Shown: in pieces, positions 49,229-58,289 of the stretch
Position numbering within the stretch: the first letter of the stretch is position 1
Layout of the letters: every line of letters begins with the position of its first letter
Origin: DASQFQ01 sp963805525
GTDB taxonomy: Bacteria > Actinomycetota > Thermoleophilia > Solirubrobacterales > Solirubrobacteraceae
Direction of reading: 5' to 3'
Length of the DNA stretch: 64,000 bases
Assembly (NCBI GenBank): GCA_963805525.1
Contig: CAWDUT010000004.1
Coordinates: 744,001-808,000 of the forward strand
Program-made: the position numbers and the translations under genes
The notes under the pieces: model-generated
Databases searched by the model: none
Told to the model about the DNA's origin: nothing
What the model saw: the letters and a program-made list of their open reading frames with translations, nothing else

Positions 49229-50124
49229 GCGAGCCACGCTTCCCCTCGGTCCCGGCCCACAAGGGCCACTACGAGTCCTACTACCTGCGCGCCGCGGATC
49301 CGCAAGGCGGCCGCAGCGCGTGGATCCGCCACACGGTCTTCAAGCGCCCCGGCGGCCCGCCGACCGGCGCGCTGTGGTGCACGCTGTTCGAGGCGGGCAA
49401 GGAGCCACGCGCGGTCAAGCAGTCCCTCCCCGACCCGCGCCCCGGCGACTGGCTCGCGATCGGCGACAGCCATTTCGGCCCGGCCGGCGCGAGCGGGCGG
49501 GCCGAGGCGCTGGGGCGCAGCGCGAGCTGGGACCTGACCTTCGGGCCCTCCTCCGCGCCGCTCCGGCATCTGCCGGCGCGGCTGTACGAGGCGCCGCTGC
49601 CGCGGACGAAGCTCGAGAGCCCGCTGCCGGACACGACGATCTCCGGCCGCGTCGAGGACTGGGAGCTCGACGGCTGGCCCGGCATGGTCGGCCACAACTG
49701 GGGCGCCGAGCACGCCGAGCGCTGGATCTGGCTGCACGGCGTGTTCGAGGAGGGCGCGTGGCTCGACTTGGCGCTGGGCCGGGTCAAGGTCGGGCCCGCG
49801 CTGACGCCCTGGATCGCCAACGGGGCGCTGAGCATCGACGGCGAGCGCCGCCGTGTGCGCGGGCTCGCGCGGGTGCAGGAGAGCGCGCACGGCGGCACGG
49901 TCAGGGCCGGCGGCCTCCGGATCGAGGTGGCCGCGCCGCAGGTCGTCTCGTGGATCTACGCCGACCCCGCGGGCGGCGAGCACCGCAGCACCAACGGCTC
50001 GATCGCGCGGCTCGAGCTCGCCGTCGGCGGCCGCACGCTCCGCACCGAGTACGGCGGCGCGTGGGAGCTCGGCACCCGCGAGGCGCCGCCCGGCGTCGAG
50101 GCCCAGCCCTACCCCGATCCGTAG
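49225..50124 (+). CDS. AttH/CrtC-like lipocalin-type protein, 299 aa
   Basis: ATG 49225 overlaps the previous stop (ATGA). The chain is beta-rich: YESYYLRAADPQGGRSAWIRHTVF, WDLTFG, GWPGMVGHNWGAEHAERWIWLHG, then a second beta domain. The G-H-N-W-G-x-E-H-A motif recalls AttH/hydroxyneurosporene-synthase (CrtC) proteins with two lipocalin domains, which act on or bind isoprenoids and lipids. Its place behind a lipid-alcohol-oxidase-like gene fits a hydrophobic substrate. The family call is tentative. Confidence 0.62.
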   Translation: MSEPRFPSVPAHKGHYESYYLRAADPQGGRSAWIRHTVFKRPGGPPTGALWCTLFEAGKEPRAVKQSLPDPRPGDWLAIGDSHFGPAGASGRAEALGRSASWDLTFGPSSAPLRHLPARLYEAPLPRTKLESPLPDTTISGRVEDWELDGWPGMVGHNWGAEHAERWIWLHGVFEEGAWLDLALGRVKVGPALTPWIANGALSIDGERRRVRGLARVQESAHGGTVRAGGLRIEVAAPQVVSWIYADPAGGEHRSTNGSIARLELAVGGRTLRTEYGGAWELGTREAPPGVEAQPYPDP

Positions 50125-50693
50125 ACCCGGGCGTCGAGCCAGCCGGAGACCGGCCCCGACGCCTCCCGCACGCCGCGCGCGAAGTCCAGCCCTTCGTCGC
50201 GCGACACCGATGCGGCGGGCAGCGAGCGTCCCACGATCAGCTGCTTGCGCCGCAGCAGCTCGATCTGCGGGTGGTCGCGCGGGTACCCGCGCGGCGCGGT
50301 CTTCAGCGACGCGCCCGCGACGTCGAGTCCCGCCCCGCTCAGGATCGTCTCGAGCTCGGGGCCGACCGCCGCGCGATAGCGCTCGAGCTGCTCGGGGGTC
50401 GTCCGGTACATCCCGGTCCCCGCGTACAGCCCGTGCGCCGAGATCTGCACGAACAGCCGCCCGGCGTGGCCGTACGTGCGGTCCTTGAGCGGCCGCTTGT
50501 CACGCGAGAAGCGCAGGTCGCGGTGCTGGCGGAACACCTTCCAGTCGCCGCCGAGCTCCATCAGCAGGTCCTCCAGCGGCTCGCGCACCGCGCGCTCGTG
50601 CACGTCGCGCGTGCGCTGCCAGTACTCGCGCGAGTTGTCACGCCCGAGCGCCTCGAACCATGCGAACGCCTCCTGACCGAACCCTTCGAACAC
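50109..50693 (-). CDS. DUF2461 family protein, 194 aa
   Basis: The DUF2461 pattern is visible: AFAWFEALGRDNSREYWQRTRDVHE, LRFSRDKRPLKDRTYGHAGRLF, ISAHGLYAGTGMYRTTPEQLERYR and LKTAPRGYPRDHPQIELLRRKQLI. The function of the family is unknown. GTG 50693 starts the gene, divergent from the dehalogenase. The 3' end overlaps the convergent lipocalin-like gene by 16 nt. Confidence 0.85.
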   Translation of the reverse strand: MFEGFGQEAFAWFEALGRDNSREYWQRTRDVHERAVREPLEDLLMELGGDWKVFRQHRDLRFSRDKRPLKDRTYGHAGRLFVQISAHGLYAGTGMYRTTPEQLERYRAAVGPELETILSGAGLDVAGASLKTAPRGYPRDHPQIELLRRKQLIVGRSLPAASVSRDEGLDFARGVREASGPVSGWLDARVYGSG

Positions 50694-50710
50694 GCGATAG
50701 AACTTCGCAC

Positions 50711-51394
50711 ATGAGCGACTGGGTGACGTTCGACTGCTACGGCACGCTCGCCGACTGGCTCGGCGGCATGCGCAACGCGCTGACGCCGCACGTCGGCGCC
50801 GAGGACGCGGAGCGCCTGCTGCACGCCTACCACGACCTCGAGGCGGACGTGGAGGCGCAGGACCCCGCGCCCGCGTACCGGACGGTGCTGACCGAGACGC
50901 TCCGCCGCGCCGCCGAGCGCGAGGGCATCCAGCTGCCCGCCGGGTCCGAGACCGCGCTCGTCGACCACTGGCACGAGCTGCCGATCTTCGACGACGTCGG
51001 CCCCGCGCTCTCGCAGCTGCGCGAGAACGGCTGGAGCCTGGCGATCCTCTCCAACTGCGACGACGACCTGCTCGCCACCACGCTCGAGCGCATGCCGGTC
51101 CCGTTCGACCTCACCGTGACCGCCGAGCAGGTCGGCTCTTACAAGCCGGCCACCGGCCACTGGGAGGCGTTCGCGCAGCGCACCGAGGGCGAGCGCGGCC
51201 GCTGGGTGCACACCGCACAGTCGTGGTTCCACGACATCAAGACCGCGTCCGAGCTCAACCTGCCGCGCGTCTGGATCGACCGCCTCGACTCGGGCGAGGA
51301 CGCCTCGCTCGCTACGGTCCGGTTAACGGATCTCCGTAGTCTCCCTCAGGCGGTGGAGCAGGCGTCGGCGTCGGCTTCGGCAGGTGCTTCTTGA
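50711..51394 (+). CDS. HAD-superfamily hydrolase, type II haloacid dehalogenase-like, 227 aa
   Basis: Nucleophile Asp8 sits in VTFDCYGTL, a D-x-Y-G-T form typical of haloacid dehalogenases. SNCDDDL is motif II and GSYKPA holds the catalytic Lys. WFHDIKTASELNLPRVWIDR is the motif III/IV region. The start ATG 50711 is preferred; an in-frame earlier start gives a charged leader. The last 83 nt overlap a convergent gene, longer than any other overlap here, and the Ala/Ser-rich C-terminus may not be essential. Confidence 0.87.
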   Translation: MSDWVTFDCYGTLADWLGGMRNALTPHVGAEDAERLLHAYHDLEADVEAQDPAPAYRTVLTETLRRAAEREGIQLPAGSETALVDHWHELPIFDDVGPALSQLRENGWSLAILSNCDDDLLATTLERMPVPFDLTVTAEQVGSYKPATGHWEAFAQRTEGERGRWVHTAQSWFHDIKTASELNLPRVWIDRLDSGEDASLATVRLTDLRSLPQAVEQASASASAGAS

Positions 51395-52271
51395 CCTCCC
51401 GGTAGGCCAGCCGCGGCCGGCCGTGGGCGACGAGCCCGGCGTCGAACCGGGGCGTCGTGCGCCCGAACCACGTGTATACGTAGACGCGCTTGATCCGCTT
51501 GTAGCGGCGGGCGATCTTGAACATGAACCGCGTCGCCTTCAGCTGGCGGCGGGCGTTGGTGCCGAAGCCGGCGAACTTGTAGATCCCGCCCGACTCGGTC
51601 AGCCAGATCTCCTTGCAGCCGAGCGCCTTGATGATCTTCTTGGTGCCGGTGTCGCGGAAGCGGTTGACGTCGGAGTAGTTGTGCAGCCCGCAGATCGTGC
51701 GCGGCGTCCGCAGCGCGCGCCGGTACTGCTTGATGTAGGCCAGCGTGCGGCGGTAGGTGGGCTTCTTGGCGCGCGGATGGTCGGCCTGGTCGAGCACGTC
51801 GGCGACCACGACCTTGCATCCGAAGCAGTTCTTGCGCACGATCCGGGTGAACTTCGCCGCCGCCTTCGGGTTGCGCGCGGTCGGCTGCGTGAAGTGGTTG
51901 ATCTCGTTCCACGGCACGTAGGTGCGCACGAACGCGAAGCGCTTGCGGAACAGCCTGAACTCGCGCTGGTAGCGCGCCGCGGACGGCAGCCGGCACTGGC
52001 GCTTGCGGCGGTTCTTGCGCTTCTCGCAGATCTCGGCCGCGCCGCGCGCGTGCTCGAACGTCACCAGCGGCTCGATCCCCGCCGCCCGCGCGGCGAGCAG
52101 GTACTCGGTGACGCGCTGGAGCTCGTCGTCGCCGCTCGTCATCACGTCGTAGGAGACGACGAGCCGCACCTGCTTCACCCCGAGCGAGGAGAACAGCGGG
52201 TCGGTGAACATGTCCGGCTTGTTCTCGCCGATGCCGACATGGAGCGCGGCGAGGAGGAGGAGCAGCTTCAC
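51312..52271 (-). CDS. secreted TIM-barrel glycosidase-like protein, 319 aa
   Basis: GTG 52271 begins a short signal sequence (KLLLLLAALHVGIG). The body has strand/loop patterns of a glycoside-hydrolase barrel: VKQVRLVVSYDVM, IEPLVTFEHARG, YVPWNEINHFTQP (the N-E pair is a typical acid/base) and KEIWLTESGGIYKF (T-E is a typical nucleophile). A Pro/Thr tail ends the chain. Two candidate catalytic Glu residues in the right order fit a clan-A glycosidase. The composition is unusually Lys/Arg-rich. The substrate is unknown. Confidence 0.65.
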   Translation of the reverse strand: MKLLLLLAALHVGIGENKPDMFTDPLFSSLGVKQVRLVVSYDVMTSGDDELQRVTEYLLAARAAGIEPLVTFEHARGAAEICEKRKNRRKRQCRLPSAARYQREFRLFRKRFAFVRTYVPWNEINHFTQPTARNPKAAAKFTRIVRKNCFGCKVVVADVLDQADHPRAKKPTYRRTLAYIKQYRRALRTPRTICGLHNYSDVNRFRDTGTKKIIKALGCKEIWLTESGGIYKFAGFGTNARRQLKATRFMFKIARRYKRIKRVYVYTWFGRTTPRFDAGLVAHGRPRLAYREVKKHLPKPTPTPAPPPEGDYGDPLTGP

Positions 52272-52348
52272 GACGCGGGCACGATAGCGGCAAGAAACAG
52301 GTCCGCTGCGAAACCGGAGGTGCGCTACGAGCGAGAAGGTCCATCCCT

Positions 52349-52406
52349 CAACCTGGTCGTTCGACCAGGTTGGCCGTTGACTCAGCTACCCGCCACCTGA
52401 GATAAG
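52349..52406 (+). promoter_or_regulatory. 24-bp perfect inverted repeat and promoter upstream of the copper oxidase
   Basis: CAACCTGGTCG-TT-CGACCAGGTTG (52349-52372) is a perfect inverted repeat. Five bases later comes TTGACT (52377-52382), an 18-nt spacer and GATAAG (52401-52406), a plausible -35/-10 pair. The start codon is at 52420. The repeat lies just upstream of the -35 element and between divergent secreted-protein genes, so an activator or repressor of TetR/MarR size could bind. Confidence 0.55.
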
Positions 52407-52419
52407 CGCGCCCGCCGCC

Positions 52420-55400
52420 ATGCGCAAAACAAGGAGCGGGATGCCTCAGCTGCGACGTCTGTGCGCCGTCTACCTCCTCGGCCTGCTGGCCGTGGGAGTC
52501 TTCGCGTCGAGCGCCGACGCCGCCGGGCTTGCAGTCGATCAGCTCGTCACGACCAACCAGGGCAAGAACAGCCGCACCATCGTGTCGCCGGCGTTCACCA
52601 CGACGGCGAGCAACGAGCTCCTCCTGGCCTTCGTCAGCTCCGACGGCCCGACCGCATCGGGCGCGCAGACGTTCGCGACGGTGACCGGAGGCGGCGTGAC
52701 GTGGCAGCTCCGGCGGCGCGCGAACGCGCAGTACGGCACGAGCGAGATCTGGCAGGCCGTCGCCCCGAACCCCCTGACCGCCGCGAAGGTGACCGCCACC
52801 CGGCTCACGGGCTCCTACCAGGGCTCGCTGACGGTCGTGAGCTTCACCGGCGCCGACACCACGACGATCGGGGCCTCGAACGCCGCCGGCGCCGCCAGCG
52901 GTGCGCCCACCGTGTCGCTCACGACCACCCGGCCCGGCGCGTGGGTGTGGGGCGTCGGCAGCGACTGGGACAAGGCCACGGCCCGCACGGTCGGCGCCAA
53001 CCAGACGAAGGTGAGCGAGTACCTGGCGCCCGCCGGCGACACGTTCTGGGCGCAGCGGCAGACCGCGCCGACCCCGAGCGCGGGCACCAGCGTGACGCTG
53101 AACGACACCGCTCCCACCGCCGACCGCTACAACTTCGCCGCCGCCGAGGTCCTGCCGGCCGGCTCGGACACACAGGCGCCGTCGGTCCCGGCCGGCCTCA
53201 AGGCCGACACGGTGACCGCGACGAGCGCCGCGCTGAGCTGGACGGCCAGCACCGACGACTTCGGCGTCGCCGGCTACCGGGTCTTCCGTGACGGCACACA
53301 GGTGGGGCAGCCCACCACGGCCTCGTTCACCGACACGGGCCTCTCGTCCGGGCAGAGCTACGTCTACACCGTCAAGGCCTACGACGCCGCCGGCAACGTC
53401 TCGGCGGCCTCGGACCCCAAGACCGTCACGACCCCCGCACCCGACAACACCGCGCCCGGCGTCTCTCTGACCGCCCCGGCGGCGGGCGCGACCGTCTCCG
53501 GGACCGTCAGCGTCACGGCCGACGCGAGCGATGACGTCGGCGTCGCGTCGGTCCAGTTCCTGCTCGACGGCAACGCGCTGGGCGCCGCCGACACGAGCGC
53601 TCCCTACGGCACGGCGTGGGACACGACCTCGGCCGCGAACGGCTCGCACACGCTCACCGCGAGAGCCCGCGACGCCGCCGGCAACGCGACGACCGCCACC
53701 AACGTCAGCGTCACCGTGAACAACGGCGGGACCGATCCCGCGGTCGTCGGCCAGTGGGGCCCCGTCATGCCGCTCCCGGCGGTCGCGATCCACGCGGCGC
53801 TCACGCCGCAGGGCAAGATCCTGATCTTCCAGGGCACGTTCACGCAGGGCGGGATGCAGTACGTGCTCGATCCGTCGACGGGCACCACGACCCAGCTGGC
53901 GGACGCGTCGCCGGACCTCTTCTGCGCCGCGCAGGCCGTGCTCGCCGACGGGCGCGTCCAGGTCGCGGGCGGGACGGACGTGACCTCCGAGAGCGGCGGC
54001 CCGCTCGGCGTGAAAGACAACACCGCCTTCGACTGGAAGACGGACTCGTGGGCGAGCCTCGCCCCCATGAAGTACCCGCGCTGGTACGCGACCGCCACCA
54101 CGCTGAACGACGGCAAGGTGCTCGTGACCTCCGGCTCCAACCGCAACCTGACCGACCTGATCGCGACGCCGGAGCTCTACAACCCCGCGACCAACACGTG
54201 GAAGGAGCTCACGGCCGCGACGCGCACGATCCCGTACTACTCGTTCGTCTACCAGCTCCCGAACGGCAAGGTGATCCGCGTCGGCGCGACCGAGGAGCCG
54301 ACGCCCACCGAGACGCTCGACCTCGACACGAACCAGTGGGCGACGGTGGACAGCCGGCAGCTCAACGGCGGCAGCGCCGCGAACTACGCCCCCGGCAAGT
54401 TCCTCAAGGCCGGCTCCGCCTCGGACGGCGGCTTCAGCGGCCAGTCCGTGAACACGGCGTACACGCTGGACATGAACCAGGCCAACCCGACCTGGCAGAC
54501 CACGGACTCGATGGCGTTCCCGCGGAGCTTCCTGAACCTGACGAACATGCCCGACGGCACCGTGCTGGCCACCGGCGGCGGCACCGACAAGTCGTCGCAG
54601 ATCGACGCGAACGGCGTCCTCACCCCCGAGAGCTGGGATCCGTCGACCGGGCATTGGACCAAGCTCGCCGCGATGGCGAAGCCGCGCCTCTACCACTCCG
54701 GGGCCCTGCTGCTCCCCGACGGGCGCGTCTACGTGGGCGGCGGCGGCAGCGACGGCGGCGTGACCGACCAGCGCTCCGCGCAGATCTACTCGCCGCCCTA
54801 CCTGTTCAAGGGATCCCGGCCGACGATCTCCTCCGCGCCGGCGACCGTCAAGTACGACAACAGCACCTTCATCGGCACTCCAGACGCCTCCTCGATCCGG
54901 CGCGTCCAGCTGATCCGTACGGGATCCGTGACGCACTCGTTCGACGAGAACGCGCGGGCGATGTCGCTCGACTTCACGCAGAGCGTCGGCGGCATCGACG
55001 TCACGATGCCCGCGAACGGCAACTCCGCGCCCCCCGGCTACTACATGCTCTTCCTGGTCGACGACAAGGGCGTCCCGTCCGTCGCGTCGTTCGTGCGGTT
55101 CCCCGCGCCCTACGAGGACGAGGACGCGCCGACTGCACCGACGAACGTCACCGCTGACGAGCGCATCGGCGCCGTGTCGCTCTCGTGGACGGCGGCGACC
55201 GACGCGGTCGGCGTGACGAAGTACAACATCCACCGCTCGACCACGTCCGGGTTCACGCCGTCGGCCGCGAACAAGGTCGGCCAGAGCACCGACACGTCGT
55301 TCCTCGACAACAACCTCCCGACCGGGACGTACTACTACCGGGTGACCGCCGAGGACGCCGCGGGCAACGTCGGCCCGCCGTCGGCGGAGACGGCGGCGAC

Positions 55401-56331
55401 CGCGCGCGCCGACACGACGCCGCCCTCCAAGCCGGCCGGCCTGACGGCCACGGCGGGCGCGCGCTCCGCGTCGCTCTCCTGGACGGCCGCAACCGACAAC
55501 GTCGGCGTCACGGGCTACCGCGTCTTCCGCGACGGCGCCCAGGTGGCGACCACGGCGTCACCGTCGTACTCGGACTCAGGGCTCGCGACGGCGACGACGT
55601 ACACGTACACGGTCGAGGCCTACGACGCGGCGGGCAACCGCGGCCCCGCCTCCGACCCCGCGACCGTCACCACCTCGTCCGACAGCGTCCCGCTCGCGCT
55701 CGACAAGGTCGTCACGACCCATCAGAGCACGAGCGCCGCGAGCATCGCGTCGCCCGCGATCAGCACGACCCAGCCAGGCGAGCTGCTGGTGGCGTTCCTC
55801 GCCTCGGACGGGCCCGCCAGCGGCGCGCTGTCGTTCAGCTCGGTCAGCGGCGGCGGCCTCACCTGGCGCATGCGCCAGCGGACGAATACGCGCGCCGGGA
55901 CGGCCGAGATCTGGCAGGCCGCCGCGCCGAGCGCGCTGAGCAACGTCGTCGTCACCGCCACGCGCAGTTCGGGGTCGTGGCAGGGGACGATGAACGTGGC
56001 CGCGTTCACGGGCGCCGAGCTGTCCACCCTCGGCGCGGTGGGCACCGGCAACGCCCTGACCGGCGCGCCGACCGCCTCGCTCACCACGACGCGCGCCAAC
56101 AGCTGGGTCTGGGGCGTGGGCGTCGACTGGGACAGCGCGACGGCCAGGACCCTGGGCAGCGGCCAGACACAGGTGGACCAGTACTTCAGCCCGAGCGGCG
56201 ACACCTACTGGACGCAGCGGCGCACGGCGACGACACCGGCCGCAGGGACGTCGGTGGTCATCAACGACACCGCCCCGATCAACGACCGCTGGAACCTCTC
56301 CCTGGTCGAGATCACACCCGCCGGCGGCTAG
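52420..56331 (+). CDS. secreted copper-radical oxidase (galactose/glyoxal oxidase-like) with FN3, Ig and duplicated terminal modules, 1303 aa
   Basis: A signal peptide (VYLLGLLAVGVFASSADA) leads to: module A (about 36-248), FN3 (252-343), Ig-like (346-441), kelch-propeller oxidase (445-790), C-terminal oxidase domain (800-905), two FN3 domains (908-1090) and a second module A (1093-1303). The oxidase site is intact: Cys502 (DLFCAAQ) and Tyr556 (PRWYATA) for the thioether radical, Tyr758-His759 (RLYHSG) and His839 (GSVTHSF), matching galactose oxidase C228, Y272, Y495/H496 and H581. It should oxidise a primary alcohol or aldehyde to give H2O2. The flanking modules may bind polysaccharide. Confidence 0.88.
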   Translation: MRKTRSGMPQLRRLCAVYLLGLLAVGVFASSADAAGLAVDQLVTTNQGKNSRTIVSPAFTTTASNELLLAFVSSDGPTASGAQTFATVTGGGVTWQLRRRANAQYGTSEIWQAVAPNPLTAAKVTATRLTGSYQGSLTVVSFTGADTTTIGASNAAGAASGAPTVSLTTTRPGAWVWGVGSDWDKATARTVGANQTKVSEYLAPAGDTFWAQRQTAPTPSAGTSVTLNDTAPTADRYNFAAAEVLPAGSDTQAPSVPAGLKADTVTATSAALSWTASTDDFGVAGYRVFRDGTQVGQPTTASFTDTGLSSGQSYVYTVKAYDAAGNVSAASDPKTVTTPAPDNTAPGVSLTAPAAGATVSGTVSVTADASDDVGVASVQFLLDGNALGAADTSAPYGTAWDTTSAANGSHTLTARARDAAGNATTATNVSVTVNNGGTDPAVVGQWGPVMPLPAVAIHAALTPQGKILIFQGTFTQGGMQYVLDPSTGTTTQLADASPDLFCAAQAVLADGRVQVAGGTDVTSESGGPLGVKDNTAFDWKTDSWASLAPMKYPRWYATATTLNDGKVLVTSGSNRNLTDLIATPELYNPATNTWKELTAATRTIPYYSFVYQLPNGKVIRVGATEEPTPTETLDLDTNQWATVDSRQLNGGSAANYAPGKFLKAGSASDGGFSGQSVNTAYTLDMNQANPTWQTTDSMAFPRSFLNLTNMPDGTVLATGGGTDKSSQIDANGVLTPESWDPSTGHWTKLAAMAKPRLYHSGALLLPDGRVYVGGGGSDGGVTDQRSAQIYSPPYLFKGSRPTISSAPATVKYDNSTFIGTPDASSIRRVQLIRTGSVTHSFDENARAMSLDFTQSVGGIDVTMPANGNSAPPGYYMLFLVDDKGVPSVASFVRFPAPYEDEDAPTAPTNVTADERIGAVSLSWTAATDAVGVTKYNIHRSTTSGFTPSAANKVGQSTDTSFLDNNLPTGTYYYRVTAEDAAGNVGPPSAETAATARADTTPPSKPAGLTATAGARSASLSWTAATDNVGVTGYRVFRDGAQVATTASPSYSDSGLATATTYTYTVEAYDAAGNRGPASDPATVTTSSDSVPLALDKVVTTHQSTSAASIASPAISTTQPGELLVAFLASDGPASGALSFSSVSGGGLTWRMRQRTNTRAGTAEIWQAAAPSALSNVVVTATRSSGSWQGTMNVAAFTGAELSTLGAVGTGNALTGAPTASLTTTRANSWVWGVGVDWDSATARTLGSGQTQVDQYFSPSGDTYWTQRRTATTPAAGTSVVINDTAPINDRWNLSLVEITPAGG

Positions 56332-56915
56332 CCGACGACACCGACGAGGAAGAGCCCGGTCGCGAAGCGCGTGGTGCGCTCCACGTCCGGCTCGCCGCTC
56401 TCGGTCAGCCGCTCTCCGAGCTCGAGCGCCACCGCGACCATCGAGGCCGCGCACAGCTCGACGTCCAGCTCCGGCAGCAACCCGGCGGCGATCGCGGCGT
56501 GCAGGTCGGCGGCCAGCTCGTCGATGCCCGCCGGCGCCTCCGACTCCTCGAACATGGCCCGGATCGCGCCCGAATTGCGCGAGAGGAAGGCGGCGCGGCC
56601 GGCGTCCTCGACGATGAAGGAGAAGTACGCGCGGTATGCGTCCTCGACGAACGCCCGCGGCGTCGCGGCCGCCTCGCGCGCCGCCCGCACGCGCCGCCGC
56701 GCCTCGGCGCCGACCTCGTGCACGAGCGCGCGGAAGACCGACTCCTTGTCGGGGAAGTAGTTGTAGAACGTGCCCGCCGCGAGCTCGGTGCGGCGCACGA
56801 TGTCGCGGACGCCCGCCGCGCCGTAGCCGAGCTCGGAGAAGACGTCGCGGCCCGCCGCGAGGATCGCGGCGCGGTTGGCGGCCTTGGTCGCCTCGCGGCG
56901 CCCGAGGGTGGTCAC
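56328..56915 (-). CDS. TetR-family transcriptional regulator, 195 aa
   Basis: The N-terminal TetR helix-turn-helix is typical: AAILAAGRDVFSELGYGAAGVRDIVRRTELAAGTFYNYFPDKESVF. The C-terminal ligand domain is helical and variable. GTG 56915 overlaps the flavin monooxygenase stop (GTGA), so both are in one operon and it probably represses its own transcription through the site at 58290-58305. Its 3' end overlaps the copper-oxidase gene by 4 nt. Confidence 0.9.
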   Translation of the reverse strand: MTTLGRREATKAANRAAILAAGRDVFSELGYGAAGVRDIVRRTELAAGTFYNYFPDKESVFRALVHEVGAEARRRVRAAREAAATPRAFVEDAYRAYFSFIVEDAGRAAFLSRNSGAIRAMFEESEAPAGIDELAADLHAAIAAGLLPELDVELCAASMVAVALELGERLTESGEPDVERTTRFATGLFLVGVVG

Positions 56916-58270
56916 GCGGCGACGGGCGCGTCCGCGCGGCGCGGGACCGGGAGCTGTCCGTTCGCCCGCTCCGCCCCCGCCTTGCGCTCCTTGGCGAGCG
57001 CCGCCATCCAGTCGTCGAAGTCGATCTGCATGGTGTGGCGCTTGGAGGCGACGTAGCGCTTGAACATGCGGCGCCGCTCGTCCTCGATGTCGGCGCGGAG
57101 TTCGGCCGGTGCGGGCAGCGCGTAGCGGCCGGAGAGGTAGTCGCTCACCCACTCCCCCTGCGCCTCCGCGATCGGCATGATCGCGCCGAGCGGCTGCAGT
57201 AGCCCGACGAAGAACACGTTCGGGATGTCGGGGTGGAAGGTGCGGCGGTACAGCGGCAGGTCGTTGTCCGGCGCCGACAGGAAGCCCTCGTCGAAGAACG
57301 GGAACGTGACCTTGTAGCCGGTGCAGTAGACGACGATGTCGGCCTTGACCTCGGAGCCGTCGGTGAAGCGCACGCCGTCACGGGTCAGCGACGCGATGTT
57401 CGGCTTCGCGGTGATCGTGCCGTGCGCCATCCGCGAGAGGATGTCGTCGGAGATCGTCGGGTGGGCGTCGCCGAAGCGGTGATCGGGCTTGGGCAGCCCG
57501 TAGCGCTCCATGTCGCCGAGGTAGACCTTCAGCATCCCTTGGAAGAGCTTGCGCCGGACCTCGAACGGGATCTTCGTCGAGCCGCCGAGCTGGTCGGTCG
57601 GCTTGCCGAACAGGTACTTGGGCAGGATGTGCGCGCCGCGGCGCGCGGCCAGGTACGTATGCCCGGCGACGAAGCTCGCCTCGACCGCGATGTCCATCGC
57701 CGAGTTGCCCATCCCGAGCACGACGACGGTCTTGTCGCGGAACAGGTCGGGGTCGTCGCCCTTGTAGTCGTGCGAGTGCATCTGCACGCCCTCGAAGTCC
57801 TCGGCGCCGGGGAACGCCGGCTCGGGCCAGCGCGCGTCCCAGTGATGCCCGTTGGCGACCAGCAGCGCGTCGTAGCGGCGGGTGTCGCCGTCGTCGAGCG
57901 TGATCTCCCAGACGCCGTCGGGCCGCCGCTCGGCGCGCTCGACGCCGGTCCCGAAGCGGATCCGGTCGCGGATGCCGAAGTGGTCGACGTAGTCGTCGAA
58001 GTACTTGGCGATGTGCGTGTGGTGCGGGAAGTCGGGATACGACTTCGGCATCGGGAAGTCCGAGTACTCCATGCGCTCGCGCGACGTGTTGATGTGCAGC
58101 GAGCGGTACGCCGACGACATCCCGTTGTTGTTGCCCCACACCCAGTTGCCGCCGACGCGGTCGGACTTGTCGTAGGCCGTCACGTCGAAGCCGTGGCCGG
58201 CGAGGGCCTTGACGGCGGTGATGCCGGACGAGCCGGCGCCGATCACGCAGGTGGTGGGGAGCGAGGTCAT
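56912..58270 (-). CDS. flavin-containing monooxygenase, 452 aa
   Basis: Class B flavoprotein monooxygenase. The FAD loop is GAGSSG near the N-terminus. The FMO fingerprint region is FEGVQMHSHDYK. The NADPH loop is VVLGMGNSAMDIAVEA, followed by CTGYKVTFPFF. Related enzymes oxidise N, S or perform Baeyer-Villiger reactions on hydrophobic substrates. ATG 58270 starts the gene. Together with the TetR gene it forms a substrate-induced operon. The upstream region holds a palindrome and a 197-bp structured element. Confidence 0.9.
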   Translation of the reverse strand: MTSLPTTCVIGAGSSGITAVKALAGHGFDVTAYDKSDRVGGNWVWGNNNGMSSAYRSLHINTSRERMEYSDFPMPKSYPDFPHHTHIAKYFDDYVDHFGIRDRIRFGTGVERAERRPDGVWEITLDDGDTRRYDALLVANGHHWDARWPEPAFPGAEDFEGVQMHSHDYKGDDPDLFRDKTVVVLGMGNSAMDIAVEASFVAGHTYLAARRGAHILPKYLFGKPTDQLGGSTKIPFEVRRKLFQGMLKVYLGDMERYGLPKPDHRFGDAHPTISDDILSRMAHGTITAKPNIASLTRDGVRFTDGSEVKADIVVYCTGYKVTFPFFDEGFLSAPDNDLPLYRRTFHPDIPNVFFVGLLQPLGAIMPIAEAQGEWVSDYLSGRYALPAPAELRADIEDERRRMFKRYVASKRHTMQIDFDDWMAALAKERKAGAERANGQLPVPRRADAPVAA

Positions 58271-58289
58271 CCGGCCACGGTACCTGAAA

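Noticed and set aside
52348..55233. 961-codon open frame antisense to the copper oxidase
   Set aside because: Composition is biased to Arg, Val and Gly, no motif or signal peptide is present, and the plus-strand frame has an intact active site.
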